Of a DNA stretch of 64,000 nt, positions 50,963-64,000 are shown piece by piece. Position numbers and translations under genes: made by a program. Numbering within the stretch: position 1 is the stretch's first letter; the number at the start of each line of letters is the position of its first letter. The DNA comes from Pelargonium tetragonum (Eukaryota > Streptophyta > Magnoliopsida > Geraniales > Geraniaceae): assembly GCA_036897445.1 (NCBI GenBank), contig JAYMTL010000024.1, positions 109,991 to 173,990 of the forward strand, written 5' to 3'. The notes beneath the pieces were generated by a model. It saw only the letters and a list, made by a program, of their open reading frames with translations. It was not told the origin of the DNA and made no database searches.

Positions 50963-53900
50963 TAAGGAATTTATAACTGGTTTGTTAAAAATAGGGGCTT
51001 GCCTTGTATCCTGCAAACAAAAAAATCCCGTATTAGAGATAGAGAGAAACAAACTCTTGATTTGTTGTAAATAAGTCTCTACCTCATGTCTTGGTGACAG
51101 CTTAATCTCATAAATTTAGGAAAAGTTCTAGGGTAGAGAATCCTAAATCTTTTTATAAACGTTATAGATAAAGCATTCATTTCATATTGCTACTACACAG
51201 TAAGGGTTCGGGACTTCTAAAGTAGGATGCCCGGATTATTAACTTATTACATATCTATACTCATAAAGTTTTTCTCATTATTATAAAATCCCTTAATGTT
51301 TTTTAGTAACATATATTACAAAAAGTCTTTAGCCCTAGCTTTCTTTGACTAGCTTTGATCTGACAAAACAAAAGGGATGCGCTTCGGTCTAGGATACTCC
51401 TTATATCTAGAAATGAATTCCTAATCATTTTTAACACTTGCTCCAAGAATTTCTTTTTTAGCGCACGCGGGAAGCTTTATCAGGACGTACTTCACACGTA
51501 TTCCAAGTACAAAATCACTCTTGTTGTTGACTCATCTTGTGCCTTTGCAAGCTTTCTTTTTTTATGTTTTTAATAAAATAGAGAAAACGAAATAAACTTA
51601 AACTCTATGAAGAATGTTTCCAGGTAACGTGAGTGATAATGTGACACCTATCTTGCTACGATATCCTATGAGGATCCAAAGTACCCTTTCTAAAACTAGA
51701 AAAGCAATTTTATCCTTTCTACAGATACTGAATGAGCTAAAGAAGGGTCCCGTGTATTCTGTAGTTCTTAGTCCTATAAAAAGCTAAACAAAGGTCTTGA
51801 GATATACAGATATACCAAAAAGAAATAGGGTTTCGTTGTCCATTGCGTTAAAAAAACGGAGTGCTAATAAGGACGGAAAGCACCCTTGCTAGGAGTCCCG
51901 GGAGCTCCTTTAATTTAGTTAGGTACTTCTCGAAAAGGGAGATTTCACCTTTCTATATCTAATAATCTAAATGAACTTGTAACTAGCGCTTATTTTTGAA
52001 GTCATTTTATAGAATTTTTGTAGGACAAATGCAGGGTTTTCCTATACAAGCTCTAATTTAGAATTAGTTGTTCCGTCGGTACAAGAAGTAGAAGTTTTCG
52101 TGCAGAATTTCCACTCTTTATTTATACCCGTTACCAAAAAAGAGTAAAGCCGAGCCTTAGAAATTCACTAAAGCTCTATACTATAAAGTTCTAACTATAC
52201 GGGTTTTCCAAATAGGACGAGCAGCAGGTCTGCTAAAGAAAGCCTAGCTCTTTGAGAGGCTCTAGGAATTCCAGTCATTGTTTGCTAAATTTAAGGTTTT
52301 AGCTAGATTAATACCCGTGTCTATATACTGAGTCCTCCAGTATTAGTCCCAAAATACTAAAGCAGAGGAAACTGAGATATCCTTCCAACCAAGTTGTTTT
52401 CTTTTATCCGTTAAAACGCCTCACTTCAGATAGGAAATCCGTGAGTTCAAGTCGCGCAGTTCTAGTACAAGAAATGGATAAGAATATATTATTGCTTGAC
52501 TCCTTTTAAGCCGCCTAAATGAGGATACTTTTCTGTTTCTCATATAAACTTCCGCGTTTTCTCTATGAAAAAAGTTAGTAAACGTAAAGAAAAGATGAAG
52601 GCCCGCCACCGGACTTACTCTTAGTCTTAGTATTGAAAGCAAAGTTCTTTGAGCCGGTGCTATAACTTCCGTCAGTAACTTAGTGCAATCAAGAGTGTAG
52701 TCATCAGCTACAAAGGGTTTAAATGTTCTTTAGTTCATAAGTCTCCTTGAAGTACTCGCAAGCATTTTTTACCTCTTTCAATCACTGTCTATGAATTGGG
52801 GAACTAAGCTCCTCCTTTTTAATACGCGTTGTTAGGAAGCAAAATGCGAATATTTTGTGGGTTACATTATATATAGCGAGGCTTCCCGGTCTTAGCTTAT
52901 TGTGTAACATACCCTTTTTAATTAACAAGGCGGAGCTCTGCCTGGGTTTTGAAATAAAGCAATTCCGCGTTTATACTTCTTATAGGAAAAAAGAACTTAT
53001 ACTAGTACTTCATAAGTGTAAATATAGGGAGCCCTGTATATACTTATACACTGTTGTACACAACTATATGCATAAGTATTCCCACAAGTAGCAATTTCAG
53101 AGTCTCAAAGGGAGGATCATTAATATAAAATGTATCAGACCTCGTTAGTTAAAGAGGATCCTTTTTAATAATTAAAGTAGGCTTACAGGGTATTAGAAGA
53201 TAAGGGGCCCTCGACTCCTTACGTATAGTTTATATTATTTATAGTCTCGTTTACTTATGAACTCGAGTTTTTTATAGCCTTTACTTGTACGGAAACCTAT
53301 ATAAGCCCATAGTAGAAAGGCCCTTATTTGGTTCCAAATTGTATGATTATGAGATTTCCAAAAGGACCCCGTACATACTTAACAGAAAAATTTTGACTTA
53401 ATCTATTCTTCCTAAACTACAAAAACAAGGTAAATTTGCAAAGAACGGGATTCCCCTTAGATTTTGAATCCTGACTCCAAAGCCTCTACGAACAAAAAGT
53501 GAAAGGGCATACTTATACTACTTTACCGGACCCGCCTCAAAGCCAGCCTCTTTCCTTGGTGTAATACTTTGACTTTTTTCAATAGATCAGAGACATACAA
53601 CTAATAAATAGAAAAGTAAAAAGCTCGTGCAAGCTAAGTCAGAACCTCTTCCGGGTAGACGACAAGCGCTGAGGAAAATCGAATAATCTAAGAAAATCTT
53701 TAGGGTTTCTTTATTTAGTAAAGATAGAGGGCACTCACTACATATAAGAAGCAAGATTTTTTTTTCTATAGCAGGGTTCAAAAAAGGAGACCCTACACAA
53801 AAATTTAGAGTATTTCCCTTCTTAGTTTAAAACTAAACATTAAAGTACGCTTTCTAAACAACTTTGGCTTTATCTTTATAAAATAAAGTATCCGGGCATT

Positions 53901-54927
53901 GAACTTCTACTTTTAAGCCAGACCGACCCTAAACAAGTATTTAGGAATTAATTATACAAAAGTAAATATTCCTAGGAGTTTAGAAGCCCTCGCTGTATAG
54001 AAGAATTTTCGGGATTCGTTCCTATAAGGGATACCCATTATCTTGTCAGGGATTAAGTGTTAAGTATTCTTCAATATAAGTCTTTCGCCAAAAACTACGG
54101 ATCTCTTGTAATTGAGACGTTTTATCCTCTAAAAATTTTAGTATTACTGGGCGCAGAAAGAGTGCTATTATAAAAAATTTTTATTACAATCGTATTCTAT
54201 ATAGTTAATAGTTACCTATACTCTAACCTGTCATGTGCTACTTTTCCAAACAGGGAGCGCGCGAAGTCTAACTAACCTGAAACGTGCAAGGATATGGGCT
54301 CCTTTTTATTCTATCTTATACCACAATCTTTTACATAAGGCAGGGGTCTCGTTTATCTTTCTTTTTTGATACTCCATATATCTTGAAACGAGTATTTCAT
54401 ATACCTTTTTTAATTCAAGTTAGACTTGTGGGAACCCGTTGTATGCCTAAGATATTCAAAAAAAAGGCACTCCTCTGGGATAGAGTGCTTGTCTTCTTAT
54501 AAATAAAAATTTTTAGAATTGGATAGAAAAAAAGAATTTTCTAGTGTTCGCATGTCAAACCTTATTTAGGGTTTTTAGTTTAGGCTACAGGGTTGTGAAT
54601 AAAAAGTTCTCTTCCTCAAATCCAAAGAAATCTTTCTTGACAGAGCTGAATTATTTTATCGACTTAGCTCTCAGAGTTTTCCCTCGAAACGAGTTGAGTT
54701 GTTTGCAGACTTGAACCCTCGAATTTTCAAACACTCAGCAGAATGCTTGATCGAATTAGAATGGAAGAATAAATGAGTTACTCTTTTTAAGGGTAGTGTA
54801 CAGTAAATCATAAAGATATTCTATCTAAGCGATTCCGTCCTTAACTGTAGGATACCTATTTATCGCTAAGCGGGGCACTTTAGGTATTGCTTTTATTCTT
54901 ATGTTATGATTCTTTAGGTTGTGGAAA

Positions 54928-54937
54928 GGGGATCCCC
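54928..54937. repeat. Perfect 10-bp palindrome GGGGATCCCC
   Basis: Example of the GGATCC-centred palindromes over-represented across the window. Confidence 0.6.
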
Positions 54938-57140
54938 GCAATCCATAGACAAAAGACAAAATATTCTATATATTTACCACTCCTGGATATTTGTAGGCTT
55001 TATTGCAAATAATAATAATTAAGAGAAGTAGCCTTAAGGATTTGTTATTTTCATGAAAAGGAGCAGGCCCTAATATTGAACAACAATTTATTAGGTCTCA
55101 AGTCTACTCTTAAAGTTTGAAGTTTTCTTTAACATCTTTGCGGGTCCCCTCCCTTAAGTCTTCTATTTACCAGTGGCTGATTTGGTAGCCTATACTTATT
55201 TTATAGCTTTCTTATATTTACGTATATCTAATTTATTAAAAGTCCTAGCAATTCATAAACCAAGACTTCTTTTCTGGTTTGCATGTTGACCCCTAGTAGC
55301 TACTATTTGAAATCTCTCCCAAATTTTCTCTTTTTGTTTTTAATCAGTCGATGTAAAAGTCTCAGAGTTTTTTAGTAACCCCGCGAAGAGCAGAGAAATA
55401 GAAATGAGTAAAATATATAGAGCTACTTCAGTTTTCAACTGCCAAGCAAGATTTGGGTAATAAAAACGAAAAAGTCTATAGAAAATTATCGACTAACAAC
55501 AGATAATTAGAAATGTGGACAAAAAACCTTAAGGAAATAGTTTTGCTTTAGATGAAAAAAAACTCGTCTACCTGACTGATATGTAGTATACGGACTCCCC
55601 TCAAATTTAGCCAAACTTTTTTATGATATTTCTGAACAGGAAATGGTACTATGTTTATAAGGAGCACTTCAGAAATTTCTTTGATAGACTGACACGGATT
55701 GAGTACTAATTCTCTATAAGTATAAGTTTGGGTGCTAAAGCAAGAAGCAACTGCTCTACAACAAAGGAGTCGTATTAATTTAATAGACTGTAAAAGTTTA
55801 AGTAAAGCAAATACTTTTTTTTATAAGACCTCTCTAACCCAGTGAAATAAATGGTAAAAACTAGACCCTAACTTCGACTAAATACTAGATATCCAAGCTA
55901 CATAATTTTGAGAATTAAGATCCCCAAAGAACTCTAAAATAAGTTGCATACTGAAAATAAAATGTTAAATAGCAGTAGTACTAGTAAGAAGAAGACCTCG
56001 GATGCTTTTTTATGTTATAGCCCTTTTGTCTTAAGCACCTTGGTTGATAAACCTGTACAGGGTGTATAATAAATCCCTTAATGAGATCTAAATTTTTGCT
56101 TAGGTGCTTTTTGTGGGGGAAAGTATCCTAAACTTTGAAGCAGCGAGTTAGACTCGTTTTAATCTAGAGTACAAAAGGTAAGTTATGCAAAACTAATCCT
56201 AATTGTATACCCGGTTTTAAAGTGGGTGATCACTATACTTATTCAACCTCCCTAAGTAAGACTTATTAGTAAAGTCTAAATAAACATAAACTATTATCCA
56301 GTCCCACACGACTATATAAAGTTTTTTGCTGAATGAAAAAAAGAGAGAGATTTTTCTGGTTAGCATAAGAACAGGGCAGGACTCTAACAAAAAAGTAAAG
56401 TGTATACTAAAAAAAGACCTTTTTGGCTTCTATCTATTAGGAACATTTAGAGGTTAGACTTTTACGTTGGGGGAGTCCCCAGTAAATAAATGTAGCATAA
56501 AAGCTTTCCAGGGCATTATTTAGGATAACTTCAAAATCTTTTTTAAAAGCACTCTTTGTATTTTCATTGAGCTCTCGATTTTAGAGTCAAACTCTTAAAA
56601 AAAGAATAATTATAAGTAAGAGTAAGAAAATTTTCAGAATTTAGACTCCTTTTGTGTATTATGTATTTAGGCCAGACCAAGCATAACATATTATAAAAGA
56701 AGTGTATCAAACAAGGATTCCTCATACGGATAAAGTGTCACCAATCTATCCTTATCCCTTCCGAAAAGGTGCCCTTAAGCTCTTTTGAAGTAACCTACTT
56801 TTGAATCTAAAGAAGACCCACAGCTCGATTGAGATTTTTGCCTTTAAATTATATGACTGGAAAGTGTTCCTAAACCTAGTTTGTGGCTTAACCCTAATAA
56901 AACCTTAGAAAAGAGAACTGCATAGAGTTTTTTCTTAAAATTTCTTTACCACTTCGTTTCGTTTTTAATTATCTTTACAAAAGGTCTATAATATAGCACG
57001 GGGTTTGGACCTATGAATGAAAATAAAAAATTTTTTATGTCCGATTCTTTTACTCTTTTTAATCTTTCTAATGCACTTTTTTAGGGCTTTCTAAGAACCA
57101 CCTGGGATTTAACCTTTTGAGAACGCTTCTAGAAGTCTTT

Positions 57141-57158
57141 CTTCAATAGCTTCAATAG
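57141..57158. repeat. Perfect tandem duplication, 9 bp x 2
   Basis: CTTCAATAG at 57141-57149 is repeated directly at 57150-57158. Confidence 0.85.
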
Positions 57159-57775
57159 ATAGTATAAGCTTGGCTAGATCCTATAACAGATTTTTTATTA
57201 AATATTTTTCAAAAAACATAATGAAATTAACGCGTATCTATCTAGGAGTGAAGGCTTTGACCGATATTTTTAGTATTTGTCTTATAGTAGGGATCGGAAC
57301 GGAAGGGGATCCCTATTTATTTCTTTGTAGCTAAAGGTTTGTTCTTTCTTGAGAAGTATAGGGAGAATGAAACCCCAGGAAGTTGACTCGCAAAAGTCTT
57401 TTTTTAATTTTGGTTAGGGGAAATTCAAAATTAGAATCTAGTAGGGAAGTCTTAACAGCTTAGAAATAGAGAAGAAAGTCAGGAACACGTTTAATATAAG
57501 GAATTAAATCGCAACTAAATAAAAAGGAAATAATTAGGGATGATTTTAAAGAAGAAGGGCTGAGAGATTACTTTTACGTGCCCAGTTTCCAGTCCTGACT
57601 TAAAAAATCTTTTGGGGGATAAAAGGGCTAAGCAGGAGTAATTTAGCAATTTTAAGGTAAAGACAAGTTATAGAACTGAAAGGCCTTCTCCCGGACCAAT
57701 TTACAAAGCAAGTCACATAGAAATATTAAAAAAACTGGAGGAATTCCTCTTTTTTCAGTTCTGGATCTAAAAAAA

Positions 57776-57790
57776 ATATATATATATATA
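57776..57790. repeat. (AT)n microsatellite
   Basis: Fifteen alternating A and T bases following an A run. Confidence 0.85.
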
Positions 57791-60700
57791 ATCTGGTATA
57801 TAAATATAGGGGCTTTTGTAAATTGTAATAAAGAAAGAGGGATACATTTTCCCTGGCAGGCAGTAGCTTCTCAACGTAGTGTTAACGGGGCAAAGTGTTG
57901 AAGAAGAGGTTTAGAAGAATTCTAAAAAGGAAGTAAATGGAAATTACTAGGAATCTACGCAAAATGGGTCTAAGATACAAGAAACACCCCGTAGGATACC
58001 CTATCTCGATTTCATTTCAGATTCATTTAGTACTTTCTGCTGTATGTAGTACATTATATAATATAATTAAAGTGCCTTTAAATTGCTTTCTGGTTGGGAC
58101 TGGCAATTCTTTTGCTTACTTCTCTGTTACTCAATAGAATAAATATGAAATCAGGAGGGTTCTATGCTCTTTTTAATTAGTAAGACAAAAGGGCTCTTGA
58201 TAGGGCTTGGGGGGTTTTCCTGCTTTCAATTGAGTATTAGGTGTTTTTACCAGGATAAAAGGTCACTTTCGAGGGGTTTATACTAGACCTTAACCAGTAG
58301 AGATTCTTTCTATTTTCTAGTCCCAAATTAAGAGGGATTTTTAGGAATTAAGTAGTAGATTGCTTCTCTGTTTCCAGGTTTCCTATTTCGGATAATCCTT
58401 TTTTTAAGGAAGATAAAAAGGAATATAAAGAAGTAGAGGGCTGGTCATAGTGTAAGGTTAACCATACAGGGAATACTAAGAAATATCTATAGGCAAGAAT
58501 AAGCCTAGCCTGCAATGAGTTCCATATGACGAGTAACAGGAAATAAGGATAGAAAGTACATCTAAGACTAAGAGTATCAAAGCTCTGAAGAGGTAGTACA
58601 ACTAAGAAAGCAGGTATTCTAAATAAGGGTATAGCCCACAAGATACTGTAGCTCCTAATAATACTAAAGCTATGAAAAGTGCGAAACAAGGGATATAAAA
58701 GGTAGTAGAAAAAACAGGTAACTTTTAAGTTATAGCCTACTATTTCACTTTGTAGAAATGAGAGGCTTTTTCATTTATAAAAGAAATTTTTATTACAGGT
58801 TTTTGCTGAATCAGGACATAAACTAAGCAATCTAGTAAAGTTTTAGCGGGAATTTCAAATTATCCCGAGTATATACCCAGATACAAGTTCCTAAAAACTA
58901 AAGCGGAAGTTTTGGTGCTTCAATGAGTTCTGTACAAGGGAGGATCCTCTATTACTATTATATATTATATAAATAAAAAACTAACTGTAAAGGCTAAGAG
59001 CCACCCAACAAAGAAGGTAGAAAAGTGCAAAGCTCTTATGGAACAAGATGATTAAGAATTACTTAAGTAACCCCGGGTTAGATCAATTTGAAATTTGGGT
59101 CAGAGATCCAGAGCAAGTAACTAATATCTTACATAGGCGAATTTTTCTAGACTTTCATGAAAACATATTATCAACAAGGAGGTTTTTGTACTTAGTCAAA
59201 GCTAAATTTAAATAACAAAGGGTATTCGAGTCGCTTGTATTTTGGCTAATCATGGCCCTTTCTTTTATAGTCTTATCCAAAAAAGGCTTCGCCAGAAGCT
59301 CCTAAATTTTATTTCAACGAATTTTTAAAGAGCTTTTAAGTCCCATCTACTTTCATCACCTAAGACCTATCTCCAGTCCGCTTTCTTTATTCTTCTTCTG
59401 GTATTATGTACAACCCTAAGCTCAATCGACAGTTAAGTTGAGTGTTACACTACCGAGCAATGGGCTGTACACAAACGAATACTAGTTATGACTGCTAAAC
59501 GGGTAGCCTTTTGCTGGTATATTCCCTTTAAAATTAGGTATAAAAATTATCCTTTCTCAAACGGCGCATATTCTTGTATTTATATCGCGGGAAATTAAAA
59601 TCTTTCATTTTTAAGGCTATTTCCTTTGACCAGAAGGCTTAATAAACACCTTAGATTAAGTGCTTTAAAAATCCCAGCAAGGACCTTTACTGTACTACTT
59701 CTAAGAGTTCTAAAAAGAATATCCGGAAAAGGGGAACTCCCTTTTAGAGAAAAGAGCGCAGTTTTGCTGAAAAGGATGATTTTTTAATAGGAAGAATTTC
59801 CTGGAATAAACTTGAAGTTGTGTCATTTTACGCCTTGTAATTTCGTTTAGTCTAGCCATCTACCATAATAGTCCCTTAGTTCAAAAGCAGCGCTTAGTTA
59901 GATAGAAACAGAGTCATATTCTTGAAGTGCGTAAAACCAGAATATATCTAAAAAGCCCTTTCTTACTCACTCAAGAATTCCTTATCTCTTTTATTTCGCT
60001 GTAATTGTCTAAGCTCTAACTGGAGAATACCTGACAAGAGGAAAACTTAGCTCTTCGTCTTTACAGGAAACTCATTTTAAAAAACCTAAAGGCAAAAGTC
60101 TATTTGTATTAAAACAAAAACAAATCTGGTTGTAGAAGCATTTCCGCGTGCCATAAAAACAGGTGCTAGTGTATCCAGTAATAGGGTACCCTATCGTACT
60201 TTTACGTTCGTTTAAAGAGGTTTGGGAAGACTTTCTTTAGTTAGAAAGGGAATAACTTATACATATTTACCAAGGCACCCTGTTTATACCTATCGAGGTA
60301 AAGGTACACGAGTTTAGTAAATCAGCAATACAGGACAGGAGACCCCTTTCCGTTGCTTATGAGAATAGGGAAGTTTCCTACATTTTTATAATATGCTTAC
60401 TTAACTTCGCCCTTCTTGTAGTCTAGGCTTTATTTCGTTATGTCATGCTAGGCAAAGGCCTTAGAATTTCCTTATAAAAACCCGCATTTGAGTTCATGTG
60501 ACTTTATAAAATGGGATAGCTTTGGTTTTCTCAAAATAGTACTATGGCACGAGGTACACACCCGACTAAAAAAAAATCTACAAACAGGGTTAAAGTTACT
60601 TATTATAAGTGCCTTATTACTCTTTCTAGTTTAGTATTTTAACAACGAAAAGCTAATTTATCTTATTAATACTACTTACTGGATCTATTAAGACCTTTTC

Positions 60701-63157
60701 CGAAAAATTTAGGGCTGCGCCTCGACTTATTCAGATCTAAAATTCAGCGCAATACTATAAGCTATACAGTAAGACACTTGCCCTGTTAAATTTATATCCC
60801 CAGGTATAAGATTAGTAACAAATCGAGGAAGTTAAGAAGACTTCCCCGTCTATTGGTGTATTTGTACCGATTTTCTTAACATTAGGGATATCTTTCTACT
60901 AGTTTTACCCTTTGTGACTCTAAAGTCCCATTGTAGATAAGCCAACTCCTTAAGGAACTCGTTATCTTTTGGGATTCCTTTCTTTCTTCTTGTGGTTTTT
61001 ACCCGCTTATTAGACTAAAAAAGCTCTACGTTAGGTTAGAAAAGTTAGTCCCTGTAGAGTTTAAGGTTATTGCCCCTTATCGGTAGTAACTTCGATACTG
61101 GAACCCCAAAAGGGAAGCTCTAGCGAAAGTAATGGTAATTTGTTTTTTTTATATTATAAAACCCGTAAAAGGAGGCCTTTAAAGCGCAGTAAATTATCCT
61201 TTTTCATAGTGCTCTAAGCCCCTAACGAGGGGTCATGGAATTAGGCAAAATTGACTTCAGAGTCTGGGCTCCCCCACTTTACTTTACCGGATATTATAGC
61301 CCTATACTCCAATACTATTTCAGGCTCGGGTTTAATATAGTATTAAGACGTTTCCTATGACGAAACTTTATTTATTCTGATTTAAGTAAAAATACCAGGG
61401 ACTCTTACTTATAAATCTGGATCCCAGCTATAAATCTCTTAAAATTTAAAGGGACCTCTGCTCTTCTTTATTTTTGCTTTGTCATTCTTTCTTACTTATG
61501 CAATTTTAGTAATACAGTATTATAGGGCAGATCAGAGTACTTGATTTGTAAGGAACGGTAAAAAAGGGTTGTCGCTCAATATAAAATAAAAATATAATAG
61601 AAATTTTGCACCGTTAAGTCAAAATTGAGTAGGATTTAAGAGAAACAACTTAGGTATTTTATATTTTCGTATTTTTAGAATTATACACAGGATTCTAGGG
61701 TTCATTATAATTACCACCTGTATTTTAGCGAAAACTTTTCAAAATAAGGATTTCCAAAAATTGTACTTACTCTTAGTGAATAAAAATACACTAGAACTAG
61801 AATAGTAACTTGGTTCCAAGTCCCTTTTAAAGGCCTCGCCGCTTCTCTAATCTTTCTTATTTCTTCAATTAAGAAAACTTTAGAAACTCTTTAAGAGGGG
61901 TAAAAAGAAACTGGGTCTCCTTTTTTCTTGTAAGGATCCCCTTTATTCAGTAAATGAGCAGCTAGATTTAAGCATTGTTGGGTAATACTCGTTCTTTGTC
62001 AGACCCAGCATCAGAAAAAGACCTCTAGTACCCCCCGGAAATTCTCGATATAGCCAAGAACTCCTTAACTTTTTAGGGTTTCTTAAACAGGTTTTTATTA
62101 GCTAATATTTAGAATTATCTTTTTATGTTCCTATTTTCTTTCAAATTGTACAAGGGAATATAAAAAGAGGTTAGAAAGACTTTGATAAGCCGAAGTTATC
62201 CTACTTGTGTCTAGATAATAAAATTTTAAATTTAAATATAGTGTAACGCAATTAGTAATAACCAGGATATTGTGTAGATATACACATCTTTTTTTAATAA
62301 AGAATCCCCAAAGCGCAGTACTTAATCAAAAGGATTTTGTGGTCGGCGCCCTCTTTGTTCAAAAAGCTTCTCTTGGTATTTTAAAAAAATAATAGGTTAA
62401 AATTCCTTTCCCGGTCCTCGCGCTTTGTGAAAGAAAGATTGAAGAGTTTTCGGGAACGCCTTAACCCTAAAGTCTAAATTAAAACCTCTGAAATGAGCTA
62501 GACCTTAGCTTAGGCTTGACTTAATAAAGAGAAGCCTGAAGTTAAACTTTATAACACAACCCAGCGCTATCTAAAAAGGGCCGGCAAAGCCTGAATCTAT
62601 AAGTTAACTCCTATTTTTATTTGACAGCTTTTAACAAAACTTTAATCAAAAAAAATCCCCTGTATAAACTAGGACTTCTCCTTACAAAAAGAAAAAGTCT
62701 TTGAATAAGTAATAAGTTAAAGGAGGACTCCGTGTAAGGAATGCTTTGACTTTTTTTATTTAATGCCTTGACAAGGCCCTCCTAATTTCATATTATAATA
62801 GGGGTTTAACCCGGAAAACCTGAAAAACAAGGAATAAAGGACCAGGTACCTACTTAGACCCGTGTGGAGATCGTGGTAAAGACCTTTCTCTAATAACTGA
62901 AAGTATCAAGATTTGAAAAAACTTTTCTAAATTATTAATATATGACTGCCCGCAGATAATACAAGGGAGTTCTATAAAGCAATTGTGGATTACTCTAGTT
63001 ATATAAGCAGCTCCGTAAACACTTTAAGAATCTATTTCTTGTCTAGTTAGAAGCTTATCTCTTGAACTGAACCCGGGACCTAAACTATTGCCTAAGTATT
63101 GTTTCAAGCGAGTGTATAAATTACCGTGGAATTAAAAGGAGTCCACTAAGTTTCTTG

Positions 63158-63167
63158 AGGGGCCCCT
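63158..63167. repeat. Perfect 10-bp palindrome AGGGGCCCCT
   Basis: Example of the GGGCCC-centred palindromes over-represented across the window. Confidence 0.6.
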
Positions 63168-64000
63168 TTCTAAAAAAACACTTTGATTATTGATCCCTAT
63201 AGTAAGTGAGTTTGTCTCAACAAGAAATTTTGTTGTTATTCAAAGTTCTTTAAGTCGAGTTTATTTTCTTGCAAAAAGAGGATTTTTTTGATACAGCACC
63301 TAATAAAATTTTATTGAATTAACTTGAATCGACAGCTCCCTTAGCTGCTAGAGAATTTCTTATGCGTTAACAATGAACTATGATTAATATTAATATAATA
63401 AGAAAAGAAAATGGGTAGTTTCCTATAGCACAAAATCCTTTAAAGATTCGGAGCGGTGAAACAAATGAAAAATATAAAGAGTCTAAGAACCTCAGGGTAC
63501 TTTCTTGTATATAAGAATAAAAGACTTCGTGTTCGTTAAATAAAAATAGCATAGAACTGTTTCCAGATACGGGCAGGAATCAAAAAGCTCTACCTATCAT
63601 AAGTTCGAATCCGGATTCCTCTGAAGAAGGGTTCTTTCTTATATCCGATACTTTGTCACTTTTAACCGGGGCTTCGCCCTAAATTTACTTTTGACTGGGG
63701 TTTACCTTATAGGGCGCTTTCTCTATAAATGTATATAAATAGAATTGAAAAGAGAAGAGGTTTCCTTATGAGTTTCTGAAAAATCTTTCTTAAAATTTCC
63801 GGGTGAAAAAAGTCAAGATCTGGTAAGGCTTTACACTCTCCCTAAGAGTTTCTCCTTTTTTTCGGAGACAGCTTACTCATCGTAATCAAAAGAACTTCTC
63901 GAATTCCTAGGGCACTTAGTGTTAGTATACTACACTGAGATAGGAACCCTTTTTGAATTCCTGTGTGCTTACTTCGTACCTTTACCCGGAGAAGAATCTT

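Larger units (their letters stand above)
36374..64000. other. Long spacer with repeats, no gene seen
   Basis: About 27 kb without a recognised gene, containing the longest open frames of the window: 58348-58689 (113 codons), 47195-47527 (110) and 36782-37111 (109). None shows a known motif, a conserved neighbour or a clear start, and such lengths are expected by chance. Listed separately are dispersed element copies at 38585 and 40695, tandem duplications at 40736, 42518, 50943 and 57141, palindromes at 46870, 54928 and 63158, and an (AT)n run at 57776. A CTGGGTTTAGACC word at 43993-44005 equals a stretch of LSU rRNA, but without matching flanks. Confidence 0.55.

Noticed and set aside
54706-54775. 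Minus-strand GGGTTCAAGTC with possible tRNA upstream
   Set aside because: The T stem has only the inner pairs, and no anticodon or acceptor stem could be formed.
58348-58689. Longest frame of the window (113 codons, minus), hydrophobic
   Set aside because: Hydrophobic stretches arise easily from T-rich DNA. No membrane protein family was recognised, and the length fits chance.
1-64000. CRISPR arrays, insertion sequences and phage genes
   Set aside because: No regularly spaced repeats, no transposase-length frames and no long terminal inverted repeats were seen.

Overview
This window looks like AT-rich, almost entirely non-coding organelle DNA. By eye about one third of the bases are G or C. 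No protein gene could be supported on either strand. The longest open frame is 113 codons, and the number and length of open frames are about what random DNA of this composition gives. The one clear gene is a complete tRNA-Trp(CCA) of the plastid type (4334-4407, minus strand). It folds into a full cloverleaf, and its stems carry paired or wobble-compatible changes relative to the land-plant plastid gene as I remember it. A decayed tRNA-Phe of the plant mitochondrial type lies at 36299-36373. A plastid-type trnW together with a mitochondrial-type trnF relic best fits a plant mitochondrial genome with very large spacers. The base composition is lower in GC than I would expect for seed plant mitochondria. 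A giant plastid genome of a green alga, or an old organelle insertion in a nucleus, therefore remain possible.

Layout. 1-4333 is spacer holding a 12-bp GC palindrome. 4334-4407 is trnW. 4408-24240 is spacer with several short perfect tandem duplications, two copies of a dispersed 15-bp element, a possible tRNA-Ser 3' end (about 12254) and a (TTA)n run. 24241-25586 is the most structured stretch: three tRNA T-arm-like sequences with nearly complete T stems, a C-rich block between them, and a 27-bp motif present twice. 25587-36298 is spacer with one dispersed element copy and a tRNA-like fold lacking a T arm at 32054-32122. 36299-36373 is the trnF relic. 36374-64000 is spacer with two close copies of the dispersed element (38585 and 40695), tandem duplications and palindromes.

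Window-wide signals: (1) a dispersed 15-17 bp element in five copies and both orientations; (2) a strong excess of the hexamers GGATCC, GGGCCC and GAGCTC, often inside longer palindromes; (3) many perfect two-copy tandem duplications of 8-17 bp; (4) tRNA T-arm remnants above chance. No rRNA, CRISPR array, insertion sequence, group II intron domain V or coding exon was recognised. Since no set of genes is present, no pathway can be described. All similarity statements to known tRNAs are from memory and were not checked by a search.
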